Below are positions 15,559 through 23,936 of a DNA stretch of 64,000 bases, piece after piece. The notes under the pieces are model-generated. The model saw only the letters and a list, made by a program, of their open reading frames with translations, did no database searches and was not told the origin of the DNA. Where the stretch lies: the NCBI GenBank assembly GCA_019930625.1, contig CP082844.1:6572001-6636000 (forward strand), written 5' to 3'. Source of the stretch: Nocardia asteroides. Lineage in GTDB: Bacteria; Actinomycetota; Actinomycetes; Mycobacteriales; Mycobacteriaceae. The stretch's first letter is position 1. Every line of letters starts with the position of its first letter. Made by a program: the position numbers and the translations under genes.

Positions 15559-18257
15559 GGACGACACCGCGCCGTGTCCTCGGCGCTCGCCCGGCCGCAG
15601 CCGTAGATCATCACGGGTTCGGCGTTGGTCGAGGGATCCCAGATCTGCTCCACGCTGAGCATGCCCACCCACTTGTCGTGCGCCACCCGGCCGGCGTGGG
15701 CGCCCTGACTGACCGAGAAGTCCAGCACGCCACTGCTGGACTCGATCACCGGATGCCGGGGCAGGTCACGCAGGGCGGCCCACACCGCGGCCGCGCTGAT
15801 CGGGATCGGCTCGGTCCAGACCCCGGACACGGCCGGGGCCAGTGCTTGTACTGCCCGTACGAACAACCCGACCGCGTCGTAGGCCAACGCGACCCGCTCC
15901 CCCAGCGGATGCAGCTGGACGCGCTCGCCCAGCGGCTTGTCCGCCTCGGCGCAGGCGTTCCAGCTCGGGATGTCCGGGTCCACGGTGGTGGCGAGGTGGT
16001 AGAACTCGACCCGGCTGCGGAATCCCTGGCCTTTGTTCCGGCAGGTCACCAGGCTCGCTTTGGCCACGTAGACCAGCGGGCGCGCACTGTTGGCCGCCCT
16101 GCGCCGGTCCACGCTGGCCATGAACCGGTTGACCGAGTCGTCCGCGATCAGCATCACCCGCTGGTCGCCGCACGCTTTGTTGAGGCTCTGCAGGAAGTCG
16201 GGGAACTCCGAATCCCGGCCCGCGAAGAACAGCACCTCGTCGCATGCGTCGGTGTTGTCCGACCCGGTGAAGGCATCACGCTGGTCCCAGGAGCCGTCCC
16301 AGATCGCCCGGCCGTCGGCCGCGAGGATGTGCAGGTCCGCGGCCATGTTCTCGGTGTAGAGATCGGTCGGGTCGGGCCGATGGTAGATCCGGACGCCGCG
16401 CCCGGCCAGCCCGGGAAGGGAGTTCAGGTACTGCTTGATCATGTCGGCGATCGCGTGGTTCGGCGGGGCGATCTGGAAGTACAGCGGCGAGGACAGCACC
16501 ATCTCGTCGGCCGACAAACTGGGCGCCACCATCGGAATGCCGAGGCCGGTCAGCGAGTTGATCATCCCCAGCGTCGCGATCCGGCTCTGATCGAGCCCGA
16601 TCGCGCCGACGATGCTCGGCTCCGCCTCGATGAGCGGCGTCAGCAGCTCGACGACTTGGGGACCCTGCAGATTGGCCGGACCGGTATTCGCGAGCAGCAG
16701 CCGGATCAGCGGGACCGTGTCGGGCGTGACGGCGTCGGACAACGCGACCGATTCGAGCGCGTTGTACTGAGCCAGCGCCAAGCCCTCGATGTCCTCGCTC
16801 TGCGCGGGGTAATCGCCCGGAACGCCGGTCAACTGACCGAAATAGACGAGGGTGAACAGCGGCCGCGCCGGCTGCTGTGCGGCCAGCCGCTCGGCCAGCA
16901 GGTTCTGCTTGTACACCCGCCGCTGTGCTTCCACCAGGCGGCGACTGCCCGGTTCGTCGCGCGCGAACAGGAAGCCCCGCCCGCCGGAGTCGGGATCGTC
17001 CGGGTCGTATGCGCTGAAACCGACGCAGTTGCCGTCCGTACCGGGGACGACGCGCACCCACTCTACGGCCGTTCCGGTGGCGCACACGGGTTCCCCCGCG
17101 TGCCACGGCCGCCAGGTCGCGAACCCGCCCGCCGCCACCGCCAGCACCGCCACCAGGAACACCACGCTCGCCGACAACGCCCGTCGTGCCCACCACGGCG
17201 GCGCCGGGACCTCGATCCGGCGGAACGGGTCCGCCTCGTCGTCGTCGGAGCCGGTCGCGGGCACGGCGAACCACAACTGCCAGGCCCGCGGGCGCTGCCG
17301 CTGCCGCGCGACGGGCAACTCCTCCACCCAGATCTCGTACAACCGCCGCACCCGGTATGCGGGCCGCGCGGTGACGCCCGACGGCGCTGTCCGCGTGCCT
17401 GCCACCACCAGCAGCGGGTCGTCCTTGCCGGTCTCGTTGCGGATGTCGTTGATCAGATCCAGCAGCCGTGGACCGGCTTCGCCGTCGAGAGCGCGCAGGA
17501 TCACGACCGGATAGGTGGTGCGCCGTGCGGCGCCGATGCTCCACCATCGACGGCGGTAGGCGACCCGCAGGTCTTCGAGAAAAGCATGCACCAGCAGCTT
17601 GGCCAGATGCTCGGCGTGCTCTTGGCGGCGGGCGCCCTCGGTGAGACGGTGGGCGAATCCGACGAACTGGCTGGACTGTTCCGGCGCGAGATACTGCTGG
17701 CGCATGAACCACCGGAACTCACGTCCCACGCCGGGAATCCGCCCGCCCGTGCGCGCCCGGAACACCGCCGTGGGCAGAACGATACGCAAAACGCCCAACA
17801 GGATTCGTTGTACCGCGCCCACCGTGGCCTGGGCTTCGCCCAGCAATTCCTCGCCCCAACGGCCGAAGTCCTTGCGCAACAGCGACGCCAGTTCATCGAG
17901 CTCGTTGTCGGAACTCAGTTTGCGCGCCATCAACCATTCGGCCAACCGGTAGCGCCGGAAAGGCAATGGGCGCAGACGCCCGAAGCGGTCCGCCGACAAC
18001 CCCTTGCACATGTTGTAGAGCAGTTGCCGCAAAACGGTCAGGCCCGGCGTGGTGTCCTCGACCAGCGAGCTGCCCTCCGGCAAGGGGTCGAGGACGTCCA
18101 CGTCCACGGCCACGTGCACCGCGCCGCCGAGTGCCGAGCCGAACATATCCAGGCATGCCTCGACATTGGTGAGGTCACCGCAGAGACCCACCATCGGCAG
18201 CATCCGCTCCCCGCGCGGCGGTCGCCGCACCAACCAGCGCAGCAGGTCTTCGAGCAC
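15537..18257 (-). CDS. Membrane-anchored periplasmic-binding-protein-like receptor with cytoplasmic domain
   Basis: About 906 residues in three parts. The N-terminal ~350 residues are cytoplasmic; segments such as YPVVILRAL and DPLLVVAGTR resemble the strands of a STAND-like NTPase, but no Walker A loop is seen. One transmembrane helix follows (about 358-381). The C-terminal ~500 residues are extracellular and resemble type 1 (branched-chain amino-acid type) periplasmic binding proteins, with segments such as VGAIGLDQSRIATLGMIN and GIPMVAPSLSADEM. It probably senses a small ligand outside and signals inward. I prefer the GTG at 18257 because GAGGAG stands five bases upstream; an ATG at 18296 is the alternative. 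No transporter genes are adjacent. Confidence 0.75.
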   Translation of the reverse strand: MLEDLLRWLVRRPPRGERMLPMVGLCGDLTNVEACLDMFGSALGGAVHVAVDVDVLDPLPEGSSLVEDTTPGLTVLRQLLYNMCKGLSADRFGRLRPLPFRRYRLAEWLMARKLSSDNELDELASLLRKDFGRWGEELLGEAQATVGAVQRILLGVLRIVLPTAVFRARTGGRIPGVGREFRWFMRQQYLAPEQSSQFVGFAHRLTEGARRQEHAEHLAKLLVHAFLEDLRVAYRRRWWSIGAARRTTYPVVILRALDGEAGPRLLDLINDIRNETGKDDPLLVVAGTRTAPSGVTARPAYRVRRLYEIWVEELPVARQRQRPRAWQLWFAVPATGSDDDEADPFRRIEVPAPPWWARRALSASVVFLVAVLAVAAGGFATWRPWHAGEPVCATGTAVEWVRVVPGTDGNCVGFSAYDPDDPDSGGRGFLFARDEPGSRRLVEAQRRVYKQNLLAERLAAQQPARPLFTLVYFGQLTGVPGDYPAQSEDIEGLALAQYNALESVALSDAVTPDTVPLIRLLLANTGPANLQGPQVVELLTPLIEAEPSIVGAIGLDQSRIATLGMINSLTGLGIPMVAPSLSADEMVLSSPLYFQIAPPNHAIADMIKQYLNSLPGLAGRGVRIYHRPDPTDLYTENMAADLHILAADGRAIWDGSWDQRDAFTGSDNTDACDEVLFFAGRDSEFPDFLQSLNKACGDQRVMLIADDSVNRFMASVDRRRAANSARPLVYVAKASLVTCRNKGQGFRSRVEFYHLATTVDPDIPSWNACAEADKPLGERVQLHPLGERVALAYDAVGLFVRAVQALAPAVSGVWTEPIPISAAAVWAALRDLPRHPVIESSSGVLDFSVSQGAHAGRVAHDKWVGMLSVEQIWDPSTNAEPVMIYGCGRASAEDTARCRPYPLGGG

Positions 18258-18774
18258 ATCGACTCCTCGGAAGGAGACAGCTCTGGTGCCGGACATGACG
18301 CCCCCGTGTCCTCGGCCGATTCTGACCACCCATTGAAGCAGACGCCAAACCTGTTGGGGCTCCGAGACACGAGCGCCGACGGTTCGGCGGGAAGGCAGTA
18401 GGCAACCACGTGGACAGCACACCGAACGAGCCCCGCAATTCGCGAGACTCGTTCGGGGCGGGCGTCTTCGACGATTCGGCGGAACTCGACCGAACCTTCC
18501 ATTTCGAACGGCTCGAAGATGTATGTCGCAGAGGCGCTCAGCGAATTTTGTGGCCCTCGTGCTGTCGTGCGCATGCCACGACAAGCGATTTACGTCACCG
18601 GCACGTCGGCGCGGCGTTTCCGGCCCTGCGGCGCAAACACTTTCACGGGCGGTATTCGGACTACGGCGCTATAGAGCAGCGCACAGCCCGCAAATACGCG
18701 CCGATGCCGCGGCCGCCGATGCCGGCCCGCACACGGCGTTCGTCGCGTACCCTCCGCACGTCGCGAAAGGTGGA

Positions 18775-18790
18775 CGAACCCGCCGGTTCG
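18775..18790 (-). terminator. Short hairpin just after the small ORF
   Basis: Arms CGAACC and GGTTCG with a four-base loop start two bases beyond the stop codon of the small leftward ORF. The stem is short and without a T-tract, so termination is only possible, but its position supports the ORF as a discrete unit. Confidence 0.35.
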
Positions 18791-18792
18791 GG

Positions 18793-18954
18793 TCAGTTGT
18801 GCCGCGGGTCCGCGGCGGAGGTGTGTGGCCGGGTGATCCGGCGATGGGCCATGACTTCGGCCCACCAGCCGCTGAGCGGGCTCGGGTCGGGCCATACGAT
18901 CCGATCTCGTTCTTCGTCGTCCGCGGCGACGGGCGCTTCGGGCTTCTCGATCAC
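18793..18954 (-). CDS. Small unrecognised ORF (53 residues) with good ribosome binding site
   Basis: A 53-codon frame starting with GTG, preceded by AGAGGA eight bases upstream. The peptide begins MIEKPEAPVAADDEERDR, then has a Trp/Pro-rich centre (VWPDPSPLSGWWAEVMAHR) and a His/Pro/Thr-rich tail. About four fifths of its third codon positions are G or C, as expected for coding sequence here, and a hairpin follows the stop. No family is recognised. It stands alone upstream of the receptor gene on the same strand, about 535 bp from its start. It could be a conserved small protein, a peptide precursor or chance. Confidence 0.45.
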   Translation of the reverse strand: MIEKPEAPVAADDEERDRIVWPDPSPLSGWWAEVMAHRRITRPHTSAADPRHN

Positions 18955-19851
18955 GATGACGTTCCTCTGCGCTGGTGCACGTAGTCGTACACATTCTTGC
19001 GGAGAGCCCTCGTGTTCGTGCGCCGCCGGTAATCAGCGACAGAGCGCTTCGAATCGGCTGAACGTCGAGCAGCGCGGGTTCCTCGCCCCGTTTATCGGAC
19101 GACCGCGCTGTCGATCCGATACCTCCACATTTACCACAGCCCACCTGAAACAAACCGATCTTTTCGGTTTACGATCCGGACACCAAGCGGTTGCTTGGGT
19201 GATTGCGGCCCGCTGAACAGTAAAAACGGACATTCGAACAGCTTTATTACACGAAACCGAAAAAGAGCAGGACGCCGAAAATCGCTCACCGCGCCGGGCT
19301 CGAGTCGCCCGCCCCCCGACCGCGTTGGACTCCTCGATCCGCGGCTTCGTGCGGCCGGGCCGCCCTTCCTCGCGGTCGGCCGCGTTCGGATCGGCGAAGT
19401 TCGCCGGTGCCCGCGGCCTGCGGCGACGGCCCCACCTTTCGCAGGTGGCCGCTCCTCAATGGCCGAACGATTGCCGAACCGGGCAGCGTCGCGGGGCCAA
19501 CTCTCGCGGATTGATCCCGAGTGGTGACCACCCATCGGCGAGCGGCGCTCACAACCGTCCCCCGAACCTCACCCACCGCCGCTCCGAGCCGATGGAAAGT
19601 TGGCCGAAACCACTTCGCGCACAACGAAACAGCAGAATGATCACGATTCCGTACACCGTGCCCGCAGATCCGGGTGCCCTGATTCGGCACGACACGCCGG
19701 GGTACTCACCCACTGTGGTTCGCCGAATCGAAGCCTTCGGGACACACGACGAAGTCACTCGAGCGCGAATTTCCCGGGCCGAGCGAACGCTAGACGTTTG
19801 CCGAAGCTCCCGAGCGAGAGCGTCCATGGCCAGGGAAACCAGGTGATACCG
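18955..19851. other. Long gene-poor stretch with two inverted repeats
   Basis: Nearly 900 bp without a convincing gene. The region around 19100-19270 is clearly AT-richer than its surroundings and holds two perfect inverted repeats: AAACCGA/TCGGTTT (19152-19170) and CCAAGC/GCTTGG (19183-19198). These could be promoter elements or operators. Open frames on both strands here have Arg/Ser-rich shadow-like composition and no ribosome binding sites. The promoter of the rightward Vms1-like gene must lie at the right end. Confidence 0.45.
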
Positions 19852-20928
19852 ATGGCGGACCTCCGGCGGATACTCTCGAAGCACGGCCCCTTCGCATCGG
19901 TCTGTTTCGACACTTCCCACGACACCGAGGGCGCGGGCGGTCCGTCCGAGCTGCATTGGCGCTCGATCGACGCCGAGCTGGACCGCAGCGGGGCCCGGCC
20001 ACGGATCCGGCGGCTGCTGGCCCAGGCGATCACCCTGCACCCAGCGGCGCGAGGGCGCTACGGCAGGCTGCTCATCGCCGACGAGACCGAGGTGCTCGCC
20101 GACGAACGCTTGCCTTGGCCACCGGACACCGAGACCGTCCGGGTTTCGCCCCTTCCCTACCTGCTACCCCTCATCGAGATGCAGGCCGAGAAGGTCCCGC
20201 ACGTCGTCGCACTCGTGGACCGGGTGGGCTCGGAACTCTATTCGCTCGACGGTCATGGCAGCGAACTGGAGGAATCCCTCCGGTGCCTGGACCAGCCGGT
20301 GCCCGAGCTCCGGCGCGACGACCGGTCTCGTCGTACGATTCGCCACCACGTCGAGGACACCGCGCATCGCGACATTCGCCAGTTCGCGCACGAACTGGAC
20401 CGGCTGGCCGACACCGTGCACGCGGAAGTGGTCGTGCTCGCCGGAGAAGCTCGGGCTCGCGCGCAGCTGCGCGGGGCGTTCGACGCGAAGGGCCGGGACG
20501 TCATCGAGGCCCGATCCGGCACGCTGACACCGGCTTCGGACCCGAAGGCCCTCGACGCGGAGGTTCGCGACATCCTGCACCGCGTGGTGGCGCAGCGACG
20601 CCGTCGGGTGCTCGAGCGCTTCACCGCCGAGATCGAGCGCCCGGACGGCCTGGCGGTGGCCGGGCTGGCCGCGACCACGACCGCGTTGCGCGCCGCCACC
20701 GTGGAGCGACTACTGCTGGACCGCACGGCGCTGGGCGACCGCTTGGTGCTCGCCGGTACCGCGCCGAACTTCGTGATCGGCTCGGCCACGAACGGCTCGA
20801 CCGGTGAGATGCGCCGCGCCGACGAAGCCCTGCCGGTGGCCGCGTTGGCCATCGGGGCCGAGATCACGCTGGTCGACGCCGTGGCCGGCCTGCGCGACGG
20901 GGTCGGCGCCGTGCTGCGCGGCCACTAG
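19852..20928 (+). CDS. Vms1/Ankzf1-type release-factor-like protein (Rv2629-like)
   Basis: A 358-residue protein resembling mycobacterial Rv2629, now placed with the bacterial archaeo-eukaryotic release-factor (Vms1/Ankzf1 peptidyl-tRNA hydrolase) families. Supporting features are length (Rv2629 is about 374 residues), the start around LRRILSKHGPFASVCFDTSHD, and the C-terminal eL8/eRF1-like domain with LVLAGTAPNFVIG and a long helical middle region. In M. tuberculosis Rv2629 belongs to the dormancy (DosR) regulon; whether that applies here is unknown. I chose the ATG at MADLRRI, behind AGGTGA; the upstream extension is not coding-like. Confidence 0.8.
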   Translation: MADLRRILSKHGPFASVCFDTSHDTEGAGGPSELHWRSIDAELDRSGARPRIRRLLAQAITLHPAARGRYGRLLIADETEVLADERLPWPPDTETVRVSPLPYLLPLIEMQAEKVPHVVALVDRVGSELYSLDGHGSELEESLRCLDQPVPELRRDDRSRRTIRHHVEDTAHRDIRQFAHELDRLADTVHAEVVVLAGEARARAQLRGAFDAKGRDVIEARSGTLTPASDPKALDAEVRDILHRVVAQRRRRVLERFTAEIERPDGLAVAGLAATTTALRAATVERLLLDRTALGDRLVLAGTAPNFVIGSATNGSTGEMRRADEALPVAALAIGAEITLVDAVAGLRDGVGAVLRGH

Positions 20929-20959
20929 GCCGGAATCGCGTGGTGCCGACGATCCGACA

Positions 20960-21646
20960 TCACGACTTCGGGACGCGCTCGTGCAGAGTCAGCAGCATGT
21001 GGTCGAAGGCGGTCTGCACCGATGGCGGAGCCGGGGGCAAGTCGTCGATCTCGGCGATGAGCTGGGCGGCCAAGTCGCGCAACTTGACGTTGGTCTCCTG
21101 CGAACGCCACTGCAAGACGTGGAAGGCCTGGTCGGCGTTGATCCGGTAGATCCGCATCAGCACCCCCTTGGCCTGCTCGATCAGCGCGCGTGCCTCGAAC
21201 AGTTTCGGCAGGGTGCCGTCGAGGAGATCCTGCCGCTCCTCGGCGATCGTGGCCGTCAGATCCACGTAGTAACCCGCGGTGCCGACTACGGTGCCGTCCT
21301 TGTCGGTCATCGTGTCGCCCAGCACGATGACGTGGTGCGGCGCACCGGCGGTGTCGATGATGCGGTGGCGGCTACAGAACGGTTCGGCGTTGCGAACCGA
21401 CTTCTCGATCGCCTCGGCGACATGATCCCGGTCCTCGGGGTGTTTGTGCGCGAGCAGCAACTCTGTCGTCGGCGTCACCGTGTCGGGCGCGTAGCCGTGC
21501 ATCGCGGCGACTTCGTCCGACCACTCCCACCGCTGATCGGCGAACCAGAACCGGAAGCTTCCCGTCGTCTGGGGCGTCCCCGCCCCGACCACCCGGGCTA
21601 CCGCTCCTTCAGCCGTGTCCACGATTCGGTCGCCCGATTCGTTCAT
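20960..21646 (-). CDS. PAS and ANTAR domain RNA-binding regulator
   Basis: A 228-residue protein with an N-terminal PAS domain (about 25-135; FRFWFADQRWEWSDEV, HPEDRDHV and GTAGYYVDLT are characteristic) and a C-terminal ANTAR domain (about 138-195) with LIEQAKGVLM and DQAFHVLQWRSQETNVKLRDLA. ANTAR domains bind twin hairpins in nascent RNA to prevent termination. Such PAS-ANTAR proteins, common in actinobacteria, couple a small-molecule or redox signal to antitermination. It converges with the Vms1-like gene, leaving about 30 bp between stops. Confidence 0.92.
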   Translation of the reverse strand: MNESGDRIVDTAEGAVARVVGAGTPQTTGSFRFWFADQRWEWSDEVAAMHGYAPDTVTPTTELLLAHKHPEDRDHVAEAIEKSVRNAEPFCSRHRIIDTAGAPHHVIVLGDTMTDKDGTVVGTAGYYVDLTATIAEERQDLLDGTLPKLFEARALIEQAKGVLMRIYRINADQAFHVLQWRSQETNVKLRDLAAQLIAEIDDLPPAPPSVQTAFDHMLLTLHERVPKS

Positions 21647-22000
21647 CGCGTCAGTATGCTCCTACCTGCAGCGTCTCACCGTGAATCCCGCCGATCGAAG
21701 CGCAACGTCCCGACCGCTCACCTCCCGAGGTGACAACATCATCTTATTCTGCGGGGGACGCGGTTCACGCCGAGTAACACCAGAACTCGGCTATTGCCCG
21801 AGGGGGTCTCCGCACCCGGATCGCGGCGCCGACGACGACAGTGGCGACCGGCCCCTCGCATCGGTACGCGGCGCGCCGGATGCCCGCGCACGTGCTGCCG
21901 GGTAACTCATGACGACCCCGACGTGGTGGTCGGGCCGGAGTCGGGAGTCCCGCGCCGAGCCGCACCATGCGCCGTACGCCCGGCCGCGATGGTGATGGCG
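21647..22000. other. Intergenic stretch without a recognised gene
   Basis: It presumably holds the promoter of the leftward PAS-ANTAR gene at its left end, then GC-rich sequence leading into the tandem repeat. The short frames present lack ribosome binding sites and recognisable domains. No RNA gene is seen. Confidence 0.4.
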
Positions 22001-22068
22001 GCGGTTCTCACGACGCGGCGGTTCTCACGACGCGGCGGTTCTCACGACGCGGCGGTTCTCACGACGCG
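22001..22068. repeat. 17-bp tandem repeat, four perfect copies
   Basis: The unit GCGGTTCTCACGACGCG is repeated four times head to tail without a mismatch. The stop codon of the leftward glycosyltransferase gene (TGA at 22061-22059) lies inside the rightmost copy, and the other three copies lie downstream of it. Perfect identity points to recent amplification by slippage, so copy number may vary between strains. Only the last codons of the gene fall inside the array. Confidence 0.95.
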
Positions 22069-23063
22069 GAACAAAGGCCGCGTGCGTCGATCTCGTTGAC
22101 AGCCGCCGCGGCTCGTGCCGCCGCACCCCGGGTATGCCACCACCGCCAGCGATCCGTATCCAGCGCCCGCGCCCGCTCCACGAGCGCGGGCCAGTCGTCG
22201 AGGTCCGGCCGGCGGTCGAGGGTGAGCGCCATGCCCGCGGCGGCCAGAGCGCGACCGGTCGCGTGCTGCTCGCCGAACGGGCGCTCCGCCGGGATCAGGA
22301 TGGCCGGTTTGCCCGCGGCGGCGATGTCGGCGACAGCGCTCTGACCGGCGTGCGAGACGATCACGTCGGCCTCGCACAGCTGCGGCCACGGGTCGTCGAC
22401 CCAGTCACCCGATCCGAGAGTGCGCCACCGGTATCGGCGGTGGCGCTGCGCGCACGCGCGAACCATCGCTGCGGTGAACGGTGCGCCGCCCGCTCCCGCC
22501 AGTACCAGGACCACAGGGCGCTCGTCCCCGCGGACCGCCCGGGCCGGCACGCGCTCGGCGAAGCGGGTGATGCCGCCGACGTAGTGGGTCTTGTCGGCAT
22601 ACGGGTGCAGCCACGACGGGTCGTAGAGCCCGCGCGGCCACGCCGCGATCAATCGTTCGGCGATGCGGTGCAGCATCTGATGTGCCGGGTCCGTCCGGGT
22701 ACCCGGCAGCGCCATCGCCACGACCGGCACACCGTGCAGCCTGGCCAGCAGCGCCACCTCCACCGACACGTCCACCACCAGGGCGTCGGGGCGGGTGTCG
22801 GCGATCCAGGCGGCGACCGCCGCCATCCGATCGGCGAGGCCGGGATCACGGCGTGGCACCCAGTGCAGCATCCCGCCCGCGGTCGGGTCGTCGGCTCCCG
22901 CGGCCCGGTCGCCTGCGGGCAACTCCACCGTGTCGTCGAAGCCTTGGTGGCTTGCCGGCGACAACGAGGACAGCGCGACGACCGGTTGATCGATGTGCGC
23001 GCGAATACATTGCGCTCGCAGCAGGTGCCCGCAGCCGTGGTGATGGATGTAGTAGCCGATCAC
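22059..23063 (-). CDS. Glycosyltransferase, MurG/UGT-like (GT-B fold)
   Basis: A 334-residue GT-B glycosyltransferase-like protein. The N-terminus (MIGYYIHHHGCGHLLRA) carries the His/Gly-rich opening found in MurG-like and UGT-like enzymes. The C-terminal half contains the nucleotide-sugar-binding pattern ADVIVSHAGQSAVADIAAAG, followed by PAILIPAERPFGEQ. The sugar donor and acceptor are unknown. The start is GTG. It stands alone, leftward, and ends within the 17-bp tandem repeat. Confidence 0.8.
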   Translation of the reverse strand: MIGYYIHHHGCGHLLRAQCIRAHIDQPVVALSSLSPASHQGFDDTVELPAGDRAAGADDPTAGGMLHWVPRRDPGLADRMAAVAAWIADTRPDALVVDVSVEVALLARLHGVPVVAMALPGTRTDPAHQMLHRIAERLIAAWPRGLYDPSWLHPYADKTHYVGGITRFAERVPARAVRGDERPVVLVLAGAGGAPFTAAMVRACAQRHRRYRWRTLGSGDWVDDPWPQLCEADVIVSHAGQSAVADIAAAGKPAILIPAERPFGEQHATGRALAAAGMALTLDRRPDLDDWPALVERARALDTDRWRWWHTRGAAARAAAAVNEIDARGLCSAS

Positions 23064-23378
23064 GCCGCCCCCGGATTCGCCGACGGTGACCGCGCGCCGA
23101 TCAGCGCGCGGAAGCGGCGGGGGTCGAGCCTGACAACCATGGCATCGGGCCTTCCGGGACTGAGGGCTGACGTGTGCCGGTTCTACCCAGGCAAATGTCT
23201 AGCAAACATTCATGAGTGCCGACGCGGCATGGAAGGCACGAGGTCGACCGCCCAGCATCGGCGGACCTGGGCACAGGCCCGCGAACCAGCCGAGATGCGC
23301 GGGCGTGGCCACCGCGACACCTCCGCTCGAGCCTCCACGAGAGTGAGCCTTCACCCGAGGGCGGATAGGCTTACGGAC
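23064..23378. other. Gap upstream of the glycosyltransferase
   Basis: About 315 bp that should contain the promoter of the leftward glycosyltransferase. Part of it (about 23150-23230) is less GC-rich. I see no convincing open frame, repeat or RNA element. Confidence 0.4.
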
Positions 23379-23409
23379 GTGCCGGGGCAGGTGGAGTCTG
23401 CCCCGGCAC
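23379..23409 (-). terminator. Strong GC hairpin downstream of the S1-domain gene
   Basis: A perfect 12-bp stem, GTGCCGGGGCAG with CTGCCCCGGCAC, around a seven-base loop. It begins 14 bp beyond the stop of the leftward S1-domain gene. No T-tract follows, but the stem strength and position fit an actinobacterial terminator. Confidence 0.8.
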
Positions 23410-23423
23410 GCCCGCGTGGACCG

Positions 23424-23678
23424 TTATTCAGCGTGCGCCAGAGCCACTCGCTGCCTCTCGGTATCGATATCGAGGATGCGGACCGTCAGAGTGGCGCCGA
23501 TTTGCGGCTCGGTGGACCACTCGGTTCGGTGCAGCAACCCGTGGATTCCTGGAGCGACCTCCAAGAACGCGCCGAACGGCACGATCTCTACGACAGTCGC
23601 CTCCAGCACTCTGCCCTGAGCGTGCGCGGCGACGAAGTCCGGCCAGCCGCGCTGCTGCGGCGTTTCCGAAGGGGACAT
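23424..23678 (-). CDS. Small S1-domain RNA-binding protein
   Basis: An 84-residue protein that is essentially one S1 (OB-fold) domain, with VLEATVVEIVPFGAFLEVAPG followed by HGLLHRTEW and a final strand pattern VRILDIDTERQRVALAHAE. Single S1-domain proteins bind RNA and often resemble cold-shock or general stress proteins. The start ATG has a near-ideal AGGAGG seven bases upstream, implying strong translation. It is monocistronic: its own terminator lies downstream and a hairpin lies in its 5' region. Confidence 0.88.
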   Translation of the reverse strand: MSPSETPQQRGWPDFVAAHAQGRVLEATVVEIVPFGAFLEVAPGIHGLLHRTEWSTEPQIGATLTVRILDIDTERQRVALAHAE

Positions 23679-23732
23679 ATGTTCACCTCCTTCCGATGTC
23701 CCTGTAGTACATGGGATTTCGCGAAGAAGGAG

Positions 23733-23751
23733 GGCGGGCCCCTGGCCCGCC
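23733..23751. repeat. Hairpin in the leader region of the S1-domain gene
   Basis: Perfect 8-bp arms GGCGGGCC and GGCCCGCC with a three-base loop, about 40 bp upstream of the AGGAGG of the leftward S1-domain gene. It could be a 5'-UTR structure, an attenuator, or the terminator of a rightward transcript. Confidence 0.5.
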
Positions 23752-23936
23752 GGATGATCACAGCGCGGCCGGGCGACCGTTCTGTGCGCGGCGTGTCGCC
23801 GACCCGGCAGTCATGACGACGACCTTAACTCAGCACATCACGCGCGGCAAGACCGGCCTACGCCGATGCGGGAATCACTGCCCGCGAACACTATTCACCG
23901 AATCGCGGAGATCGCTTCGATCGACGCGGGCGGGGC

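Noticed and set aside
14331..18401. A 1356-codon open frame on the plus strand across the MFS and receptor genes
   Set aside because: It runs antisense to or out of frame with two well supported genes, is dominated by Arg/His/Gln-rich shadow composition and shows no domain; long antisense frames are expected at this GC content.
18410..19216. A 268-codon plus-strand frame upstream of the Vms1-like gene
   Set aside because: Ser/Arg-rich composition, no recognisable domain, no ribosome binding site, and it crosses the AT-richer promoter-like zone; the small minus-strand ORF inside is the better candidate.
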